From Pseudomonadota bacterium (lineage in GTDB: Bacteria > Pseudomonadota > Alphaproteobacteria > Sphingomonadales > Sphingomonadaceae): 38,186 nt of DNA. The notes under the pieces were generated by a model, which made no database searches, was not told where the DNA came from, and saw only the letters and a program-made list of their open reading frames with translations. Positions 32,152 through 38,186 of this stretch are shown here, piece after piece (the stretch's first letter is position 1; each line of letters opens with the position of its first letter). The position numbers and the translations under genes are program-made. The DNA is taken from the NCBI GenBank assembly GCA_021847605.1, contig JAJZQN010000035.1:1-38186 (forward strand). The letters are read 5' to 3'.

Positions 32152-32337
32152 GTGGTCCATTCCATCATCCTCACGCCGGAAACGCGTGGTCATCTTGATG
32201 CCGTTTATGACGATATCGACGCTGCCGCGTCGCCAGCGCAGCGCTTTAGCCTTCGATCTCGACGTCGATCAGCGTCGGGATGGCCGTCTCGATCGGAGTG
32301 TAGAGATCGACTTCCGCCTCCGGCGTCTCAAGACTGA
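32152..32337 (+). pseudogene. Truncated parE toxin
   Basis: The first 31 or so codons (VHSIILTPETRGHLDAVYDD, then IDAAASPAQR) match the start of ParE toxins, which are about 95-100 aa. After about 32245 the frame continues only as sequence that is antisense to the S8 protease gene, so the homology ends there. The protease stop codon (minus strand) lies at 32246-32248, directly at the break. So the toxin was cut by the event that placed the protease here. Confidence 0.75.
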
Positions 32338-34747
32338 CGACGAGGGCGTAACGCGCTCTGTCGTTGAAGCGCTTGAGCCCGGTTCGCTCGCGCCACCAGC
32401 CGGTGATCGGATGGATATAGAGCATGTTTCGGGCGGCCAGCTCGACGGCAGGGCCTTCCCAAATATCGACGTGCAGCGATCCGGCCGAGATGGTGCGCTC
32501 GCCGAACAGCCAACCATCATTATTCTCGCTGACCGGCCGCGGGTCATTCTCCTCACGCCCTTCGGCGTTGTTCCTGCGCAGGAAGTTCGCGGTGGTCTCG
32601 CGTGACCGCTTCAAGTCGAACCGCAGGCCGAAGGATTGGTAGCGCGCCGGGTCGATCGCCGTGGCGAAGCTGGGATTGGGCTCGATGAAATAGGAGAGCG
32701 TCACCTTCAGCCGCACGCGCAGATTGTCGAGGTCTTCGAGAATCTGGCGTGGCCAGGGCAGCGGATAGACATGGGCCTCGTTGAAGCGGATGCCTGACGC
32801 CTCCTTGCGGAAGGGCTGAATCTCCCTTTGCGCGACAAGGGCGAGATCGTCGATCGCGGAGGCGCGAGCGCGGGCGAGATCGGGAAGGCCATATCCATAG
32901 CGGCGAAGACAATCCGCCTTGTCGCGCTTGGCGGCGCAGGCCGCGATGGCCTCGGTCATCAGCGGCGTCCAGCGCGCGCTATGGACCGTCAGCGCGCGGA
33001 TGGTCTCGGGCCAATAGTCGGGGTGATCCGCCGCGATCTGCGCGGCTAGGCGCGCCGCCTGCGCCGTGGCGGCGCTGGTCGCCCAGAAGCTGTCGAGCGG
33101 ACGCTGACCGACATCGCGCGCGGTGGTGAGAAGCGAAAGGGAGTCGAGGCCGGCAATCGCTTCGGTTTTGGCGGGGCTGATCGCCCGGTTGCCCGCCTCG
33201 AACACGAGGTCGGGCTTGAACGGCGATTGACCGGCGCGCCAGAGATAGGAGGTGCGGCTGTAGGGGCTTCCGGCGCCGACCGCCGCCATCGGCGTCCAGT
33301 CCTGATAGCCGGCCTCCGCGATCTGGCTCTTTTCGGTGTAGCCGCCGATCGCCAGCGCGTTCCACGCCTGACAGGGATCTTCCGCCGGAAAGGCGTCGGC
33401 GTCCGTGATCTCCGCCGGATCGGCGTGGTCGGGGACGTTGCCTGCGGCGAGGACGATGAGCCGCTTGGGCGACGGGTTTTCCTGATCCTCGGATTCAGCG
33501 CCGGCCGCAGCCTGGTCGATGGCGGCGCTCCATGCGGTCGCCTCGGCGCCGCTGCGTCCGCCATTGGTAACGGCCATGCAGAACAGGCGCGCGCGGTCGG
33601 GGTTCTGGATTTCGGCGCGTGCGATGGCGCCTTGGGTGATGGGACCGTAAGCGTGAGGGTCGTTCGCGGGAAACCCTGCGGGCGGCAGGATTTTGACCGA
33701 TTCCAGCCGGTGGGTCAGGCGTCGCTGTTCCTGATCGGCCAAGGGCGCCACGAGGTCGCCGTGCAGCGCCAATCCCGCCATGCCGGTGCCGTGGCCGGAG
33801 CCGGGCGCATGATCGTCGCCGCCCCAGGCGGGATCGACGCTCAACAGGTCTTCGACCGCCAGGGCGGGCTCGATCAGCGGATGGGCACGATTGACGCCGG
33901 TATCGAGAAGGCAGATGGCCGGCGCCTCGCGGCCGGGCCAGATCGTCCGTTCGGCAAGGTCGTCGATGAAGGCGCGCGCCTCGTCGCGCAGGTCATGGGT
34001 GAAAACATGAGGATTGTCGCTGGCGCGTCGCAGCTCGGCAATGCCGCCCGTCGCGAACAGCAGCAACTCGATCGCGGCGCGGCGACCATAGACCGGAACG
34101 ACGATGGTTTCGGGAAAGCGCAGGAAGGTGTCGGCCTCGCCGACATGGAGCCCAAGCTGGGCGGCGGCTTCGAGAACGCGGTCAACCCGGTCGCGGAAGC
34201 ACCACAGCGACCACCACATTTCCGCCTGGGGGTCTTCGGGCAATGCGGCGGGATCATCGCGCCAGAAGGTGCGGATGCGCGCCTCGCGGATATGCTCGAT
34301 CGCTTCGACGCGGGTTTTCCCTTTGGGCGAGCCGGTGCGCTCGTTGAGCGGCCCGAACGTGTAATCCTGGAACACCGCTTCGAGCGTGTCGCGCATGTCG
34401 TCGGGCACGAACAAGGCGATCCGGCGCGCGCCTTGTTCGGTGAACGTCACGGCGCCTTGCCGGGTTTTCTCCCGCGTGCGTTCGAGCGTGGTCGGACCGG
34501 CTTGCGGCGACAGCTCCACTTCAAGGAAAGTGCCGTCCGGCGGGGGAAGGGGCGGAGCGCCATCCGGCATCTGCCGGGCCTGCTCGGCGTGCTGAAAAGC
34601 CGAAGCGAGTTCGGCGATCAAGCGCTGGCCGTGGTCCGCGCGGATGCGGATGAGCGGGCGCTGCCGGGCATTGCTGCCCGGCGACTTGAAAGCAACGCTG
34701 TGCGCCAGTCCCGAAATGTCGAGATGCGGTCGGTCGTGTTGCGCCAC
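32246..34747 (-). CDS. S8 (subtilisin-like) protease, 833 aa
   Basis: The catalytic triad and oxyanion residue are in order: D282 in ICLLDTGVN, H319 in GSGHGTGMAG, N437 in VLAAGN, and S558 in WATSAATAQAA (in place of the usual GTS). The N-terminal 270 residues hold a helical, charged, non-subtilisin region with no signal peptide, so the protease is probably cytoplasmic. The C-terminal 200 residues are beta-rich. It starts with GTG, 4 nt past the end of the AAA+ gene, indicating coupled translation. Such pairs of an AAA+ ATPase with a protease suggest substrate delivery by unfolding, or a conflict/defence role; that is inference. Confidence 0.9.
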   Translation of the reverse strand: MAQHDRPHLDISGLAHSVAFKSPGSNARQRPLIRIRADHGQRLIAELASAFQHAEQARQMPDGAPPLPPPDGTFLEVELSPQAGPTTLERTREKTRQGAVTFTEQGARRIALFVPDDMRDTLEAVFQDYTFGPLNERTGSPKGKTRVEAIEHIREARIRTFWRDDPAALPEDPQAEMWWSLWCFRDRVDRVLEAAAQLGLHVGEADTFLRFPETIVVPVYGRRAAIELLLFATGGIAELRRASDNPHVFTHDLRDEARAFIDDLAERTIWPGREAPAICLLDTGVNRAHPLIEPALAVEDLLSVDPAWGGDDHAPGSGHGTGMAGLALHGDLVAPLADQEQRRLTHRLESVKILPPAGFPANDPHAYGPITQGAIARAEIQNPDRARLFCMAVTNGGRSGAEATAWSAAIDQAAAGAESEDQENPSPKRLIVLAAGNVPDHADPAEITDADAFPAEDPCQAWNALAIGGYTEKSQIAEAGYQDWTPMAAVGAGSPYSRTSYLWRAGQSPFKPDLVFEAGNRAISPAKTEAIAGLDSLSLLTTARDVGQRPLDSFWATSAATAQAARLAAQIAADHPDYWPETIRALTVHSARWTPLMTEAIAACAAKRDKADCLRRYGYGLPDLARARASAIDDLALVAQREIQPFRKEASGIRFNEAHVYPLPWPRQILEDLDNLRVRLKVTLSYFIEPNPSFATAIDPARYQSFGLRFDLKRSRETTANFLRRNNAEGREENDPRPVSENNDGWLFGERTISAGSLHVDIWEGPAVELAARNMLYIHPITGWWRERTGLKRFNDRARYALVVSLETPEAEVDLYTPIETAIPTLIDVEIEG

Positions 34748-34750
34748 AGG

Positions 34751-35746
34751 TCAGTGTTTCGCGGAGAACGCGGTGCGCATCGCCTGGCGCTCGGCGAGGC
34801 GAGCGGTGATGTCGGGCGTGGTTATCTGGTCGCGCTGGTCGAGGATCGCAGCCTTGACGGCTTCGTCGGCCGCGCGCGCGATCTCGGCCTGGCTGAGGCC
34901 GCGCGCCGCCTTCTCGATGGTGGACCACGCCAATCGGGGATATTTGAGCGGCTTGAGGTTGGCCTTGACCACCGCCCGCACCTGTTCGGCGGAGGGCAGC
35001 TCGAACTCTATCACGTCGTCGAAGCGGCGCAGCAAAGCGCGATCGAGCAATTCGGGATGATTGGTCGCCGCCACGAGCGGGCTGTCGGTGGCGCTCTTTT
35101 CCTCCATGAACTGGAGGAAGCTGTTGAGGACGCGGCGCATCTCGGCAACGTCGTTGGAAGCGGTGCGATGCCCGCCTACGGCATCGAACTCGTCGAACAG
35201 ATAGACGGCGCGACGACGGAGGGTTTCGTCGAACACGAGCCGCAGCTTGGCGGCGGTCTCACCCATGAAGCGGGTAATGAGCGCCTCCAGCCTTATGATG
35301 AAGAGTGGTAGCTTCAACTCGCCGGCCAGCGCTTCGGCGGTCATGGTTTTGCCTGATCCCGGCGGGCCGACGAAAAGGAGACGCCGGTTGGGCGCCTTGC
35401 CATGTTCGCGCAGCCAATCCCGTCGCCGCTGCTGGAGAATAGCATTGCCAAGCCGCTCCGATACGGCGGCCGGAAGGATCACGTCGGCGAGCGTCACTGT
35501 CGGTTCGCGAAGGTCGAGGAGACCTTCAAGATCACCGCGCGGGCGGGCGAAAGCGATCGGAATGGATGGGCTGACGCCACGCGCGCCGCGTGCAGTATCG
35601 ACCGCCGCACGCAAGTCGTTCGCGGTGTCCCGGCGACCCTGCCGGGCCTCGGCGGCGGCCACCTGCAAAGCGATCGAGTAGAACTGCTCGTCGTCGCCTT
35701 CGGCTCGACTGCGCAGCATTGCCAATATCTGCTTGGCATTAGACAT
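34751..35746 (-). CDS. AAA+ ATPase paired with the S8 protease, 331 aa
   Basis: Walker A GPPGSGKT (residues 127-134), Walker B VYLFDEFD (181-188), a second-region MGETAAKLRLVF (161-172) and an arginine-finger RALLRRFD (236-243) are all intact. The layout resembles FtsH/spastin-type AAA modules: a helical N-terminal 100 residues may recognise substrate, and the C-terminal helical part carries no protease domain of its own. The start at 35746 has only a weak ribosome-binding site. It lies 3 nt before the protease start. The family alone does not say whether it unfolds proteins or senses invaders. Confidence 0.9.
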   Translation of the reverse strand: MSNAKQILAMLRSRAEGDDEQFYSIALQVAAAEARQGRRDTANDLRAAVDTARGARGVSPSIPIAFARPRGDLEGLLDLREPTVTLADVILPAAVSERLGNAILQQRRRDWLREHGKAPNRRLLFVGPPGSGKTMTAEALAGELKLPLFIIRLEALITRFMGETAAKLRLVFDETLRRRAVYLFDEFDAVGGHRTASNDVAEMRRVLNSFLQFMEEKSATDSPLVAATNHPELLDRALLRRFDDVIEFELPSAEQVRAVVKANLKPLKYPRLAWSTIEKAARGLSQAEIARAADEAVKAAILDQRDQITTPDITARLAERQAMRTAFSAKH

Positions 35747-36081
35747 TGAATCTACTCGATTTCTTTCGCACGCAATTTTCCCCCATCGTTCCTGATTCGA
35801 TAACGCAAACGCCAAGGGAAATGAAGAACAAGCTGATGCGGGATGCGACATTTGCAGACCAGTCCCGTCGACTTCGTCAATGATGGGTGTCAGCACATAT
35901 GCTCTCTCGCTGAGAGGCGATAGTGCCTGACATATAGCCAAATTCGCGCAGGAGCCGGGGCAAAGTCATCTTACTCTTGTTGGAGGATAGATTCCAAGAG
36001 TGCGCGAGCCTGGCGTTTGGCGTCGCCAAGTTGAACCTCAAAGCCAGGGGGACAGGCCGTAGCCCATCCCCCCGGTCCCGA
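35747..36081. other. 335-bp region without a confident gene
   Basis: It probably holds the promoter of the AAA-S8 unit and the 3' end of the ParB-like transcript. A 7-bp inverted repeat (ACTCTTG at 35973-35979, CAAGAGT at 35995-36001) and the hairpin at 36044-36075 are present. One minus-strand frame reads FEVQLGDAKRQARALLESIL before a stop and could be the tail of a lost gene. No start, family or clear purine-rich leader is seen. Confidence 0.6.
36044..36075 (-). terminator. Hairpin after the ParB-like gene
   Basis: On the minus strand, CCGGGGGGATGGGC pairs with GCCTGTCCCCCTGG around a TACG loop, with two wobble pairs. It starts about 7 nt past the stop at 36082, followed by a short TTT. 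A plausible but weak intrinsic terminator. Confidence 0.65.
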
Positions 36082-38124
36082 TCAGGCAGCCTGGGAAATC
36101 TGATCGTCGTTGTCGGCGTCGACGATTCCAGTGGGTGATGCATCGCGATCGTCGCTCAATTCGCCGTGTTCACCGGCGATTTCGGCAGGGCCAAAGCGCA
36201 TGGCTTCCGGAAGCCATGCAAGCGCCCGCTCCTTGATCTCGGGCTCGATGATGACGTCGCCTCCGAAAAGCCGCTCAGCCGAAGCCGAAAGATCGTGCTT
36301 CTTGGAACCGGCATAGCGCGATTGCAGCTCGAGACCGCCGATCTCCTGGAACAGGCTCAGAATGGCAGGCTTGGTCAGCTTGTCGAAGTAGGTGAGTGCG
36401 GTCGGCCGCCACCAGGCCGCGACATCGATCCCGAGCTTCGTTCCCAGATGATCGAGGAAGCTTGCTTCGCGGCGGCCGAGCGGGACGGCCTGCAGCGTGC
36501 GGGCGATCGCCCAGCCCAGCCAGGCTGCGCGCGCTTCATCGGGGAGAGCGCAGAAGGCGTCGTAGCGATCCGCGATGGCTTGGTGATTGACCCAGCTTCG
36601 ATCGAGCGCCTCATCGAGCTTCTTCCATTCCGCCACAGCGGCCGTTTCCGGTTTGAAATCGGCGAGGAGGCGGGCGGAAGCCGAGGCGCGCAGATCGCTC
36701 GGAATGTCGGAGGACGAGACGCGGCATTCGCGATCGACCATGATGAAGGTGCCCAGATCCAACGCGAACGCGGGATTGCTGGCGACGTGGACCGCCAGCA
36801 ATTCGGTTTTCATCATAGCCAGCATCTCGCGCAGGCGCTGGCTCATCACCGGGCCGCTGTTTCGCGCTTCGTCCTCGCCGGCCTCTTCGGCGAGGATTTC
36901 GCCGTTGGTTTCCCCCTCCTCGAGGCTTTCATCCTCATCATCTTCACCCTCTTCGTCAGCGGCGACGGGCGCGACGAACAGTTCCTGGTGAATATGGGGC
37001 TGGCCGTCCGGCCCGATCACGAGATAGGCCAGCGCGTTCGCCTTCTGCTCGGCATCGACGACGGGTTCACGTTCGACGATGGCCGACAGCTCGGTCTGGA
37101 GGGCGGTGTAGCGGTTCTGGTCCTCCTCGTCCGGCTCGCAGCCTTCATCCTCGAGTTCGGCTTCCAGTTCGGCCAGTTCCTCCTCGATTTCGACCTTGCG
37201 CTGTTCCTGCTCCTCGCTGAGCGCCGGCGCCTCGACCAGCAACGGCGTCAGGGCGTAGGTGTCCATGTAGGGGACGCGGGTGTTAGCGACGGGACGGACC
37301 TCGGCAAAGCCTTCCCGTTCGCGCAGCATGTCCGCTTCGGCGGCGAGTTTCATCATCGCAAGCTCGTCGACGATATGGGTGTCGATCCAGCGTTCGTCGT
37401 CCGCGTTCGAATAGAGATCGGCGTCCTCGATCCGCCCGCCGGCGGCCGTGTATGCATCGCGACCGACCAGCAGCACGCGGGGATCGTTGCCCCGATAGCT
37501 ATAGTCCTTAATGCGGCGGCGGATTTCACTGACGGAATGGCCGCAGTAGCTGTCCGAGAGCATGTCCCAGATCGCTTTCTGGCGCGCGCTGTCGGCCGTG
37601 GTGCAATAGGCCTTGGCGACATCAAGGGTGATCTCGCCATTCTCGAGTGCCTCGAAGATCGGCTCGGCAAGGTTGGCGAGACGCAGACGGCCCATCACGA
37701 ACCGTTCGGTGAGCCCGAACCGTTTGGCGACGTCGGCCGCCGTCTTGCCTTCGACCTCGATGATATCCCTGAAGGCGCGGCATTCCTCGCCAGGTCCCAT
37801 CGGAAGCCGCTCGAAATTTTCAACGAGACTGACCTCGCGGCCATTCTTGGCGTTGTCGAGAACCAGGACGGGGATCGCATGATCGGCCGGCAGGCTCCCC
37901 TTTTCGATCAGGCGATGCACGGCATCGAGGCGGCGACCGCCGGCGGTGATCCGGTAGTAGCCCTTCTTGCGCGAAACCGGCACCCCGACCAGGTTCTGGA
38001 TGAGACCGTGGGCAAGGATGCTGGCTTCCAGTTCCGCATCGGCGTCCGCATCGCCGCGGGTCCGGACATTGACGGGTGACTTGGTGAGATTGGCAGCGGG
38101 TACGGGAATGGGAGTCTGGGACAT
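36082..38124 (-). CDS. ParB/Srx-fold protein, 680 aa
   Basis: The N-terminal 155 residues are a ParB-like nuclease/CTPase domain: TAGGRRLDA (60-68), then LVENFERLPMGPGEECRAF (100-118), and a helix-turn-helix in KTAADVAKRFGLTERFVMGR (127-146). The middle has a long acidic coiled segment (AEQKANALAYLVIG preceded by EEELAELEAELEDEG). The C-terminal 250 residues are helical with unknown role. True partition ParB proteins are about 300 aa, so this is the long plasmid/ICE version, whose role is unsettled (partition, DNA binding or transcription). Start at 38124 with GGAG overlapping an alternative ATG 12 nt upstream. A purine-rich tract lies about 37 nt upstream. No parA is in the window. Confidence 0.92.
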   Translation of the reverse strand: MSQTPIPVPAANLTKSPVNVRTRGDADADAELEASILAHGLIQNLVGVPVSRKKGYYRITAGGRRLDAVHRLIEKGSLPADHAIPVLVLDNAKNGREVSLVENFERLPMGPGEECRAFRDIIEVEGKTAADVAKRFGLTERFVMGRLRLANLAEPIFEALENGEITLDVAKAYCTTADSARQKAIWDMLSDSYCGHSVSEIRRRIKDYSYRGNDPRVLLVGRDAYTAAGGRIEDADLYSNADDERWIDTHIVDELAMMKLAAEADMLREREGFAEVRPVANTRVPYMDTYALTPLLVEAPALSEEQEQRKVEIEEELAELEAELEDEGCEPDEEDQNRYTALQTELSAIVEREPVVDAEQKANALAYLVIGPDGQPHIHQELFVAPVAADEEGEDDEDESLEEGETNGEILAEEAGEDEARNSGPVMSQRLREMLAMMKTELLAVHVASNPAFALDLGTFIMVDRECRVSSSDIPSDLRASASARLLADFKPETAAVAEWKKLDEALDRSWVNHQAIADRYDAFCALPDEARAAWLGWAIARTLQAVPLGRREASFLDHLGTKLGIDVAAWWRPTALTYFDKLTKPAILSLFQEIGGLELQSRYAGSKKHDLSASAERLFGGDVIIEPEIKERALAWLPEAMRFGPAEIAGEHGELSDDRDASPTGIVDADNDDQISQAA

Positions 38125-38186
38125 GGGTTTCTCCATTGGTGCGGCTCGCTCATCGAACCGCCCATCCCCTCTCCCTTCCCTCTTGC
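38125..38186 (-). promoter_or_regulatory. Leader of the ParB-like gene with purine-rich tract
   Basis: The last 25 bases (38161-38185) read on the minus strand as AAGAGGGAAGGGAGAGGGGA plus flanking bases. The same kind of tract lies upstream of seven other leftward genes (see findings). The window ends within this leader. Confidence 0.5.

Noticed and set aside
33227..35311. 694-codon open frame on the plus strand across the S8 and AAA genes
   Set aside because: It crosses two genes with intact catalytic motifs on the other strand and has a composition typical of an antisense frame (many Arg, Gly, Val runs without domain pattern).
36166..38079. 637-codon open frame on the plus strand opposite the ParB-like gene
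   Set aside because: It is the antisense shadow of a GC-rich coding gene whose minus-strand product has clear ParB motifs; the plus-strand translation has no recognisable domain.
1..38186. CRISPR arrays, tRNA or rRNA genes, insertion sequences
   Set aside because: No regularly spaced repeats, tRNA-like cloverleaf sequence, rRNA sequence or transposase reading frame was recognised on either strand by eye; a tool search would be needed to exclude short remnants.

Overview
The window is most likely part of a large plasmid or integrative element from an alpha-proteobacterium of the sphingomonad group. The evidence is high GC, the protein style, a MucR/Ros-type regulator, and the accessory set typical of such elements: a long ParB-like protein, a strawberry-notch methyltransferase-helicase, and DUF2493, DUF932, DUF736, DUF4262 and DUF5983 proteins. 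No rRNA, tRNA, CRISPR array, transposase or integrase was seen. The group assignment rests on recognised families, not on a search.

Layout, read leftward because most genes are on the minus strand. At the right end is the ParB-like gene (36082-38124). An AAA+ ATPase and an S8 protease follow (32246-35746) as a compact two-gene module, and the protease stop codon abuts a truncated parE toxin that follows an intact parD. Next come the 1426-aa strawberry-notch protein (27378-31658) and, on the plus strand, a MucR-like regulator with a long histone-H1-like tail (26372-27310). The unit 21614-26177 holds poorly known proteins, a methyltransferase-like protein without a visible catalytic motif IV, a small gene broken by an in-frame TAG, and a DpdA/TGT-like base-exchange enzyme. 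A plus-strand island (18973-21592) carries an ABC exporter and a VapBC-type toxin-antitoxin pair. From 18784 down to 12330 are DUF932, DUF4262, DUF5983 and orphan genes.

The long unit 12016-4391 holds a GHKL ATPase interrupted by an in-frame TGA, a DUF5983/zinc-ribbon protein, a HerA-like ATPase, a protein made of seven tandem GcrA/SANT-like helix-turn-helix repeats, small zinc-binding-type proteins and a PAPS-reductase-like PP-loop enzyme. The left end (1-3770) holds DUF736 and a family of DUF2493 proteins (two full-length, one N-terminal-only), three clear intrinsic terminators, a DUF6117-type small protein, and a 512-bp intergenic region packed with palindromic elements.

How it fits together: eight purine-rich tracts (on the minus strand), each about 27-57 nt upstream of a start codon, lie at the heads of what look like eight separate leftward transcription units. 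The plus-strand genes and the AAA/S8 module fall outside this pattern and look like later insertions. The most interesting candidates for an undescribed system are the AAA-S8 module, the seven-repeat HTH protein beside a HerA-like ATPase, the DpdA-like plus methyltransferase-like unit, and the shared purine-tract architecture.
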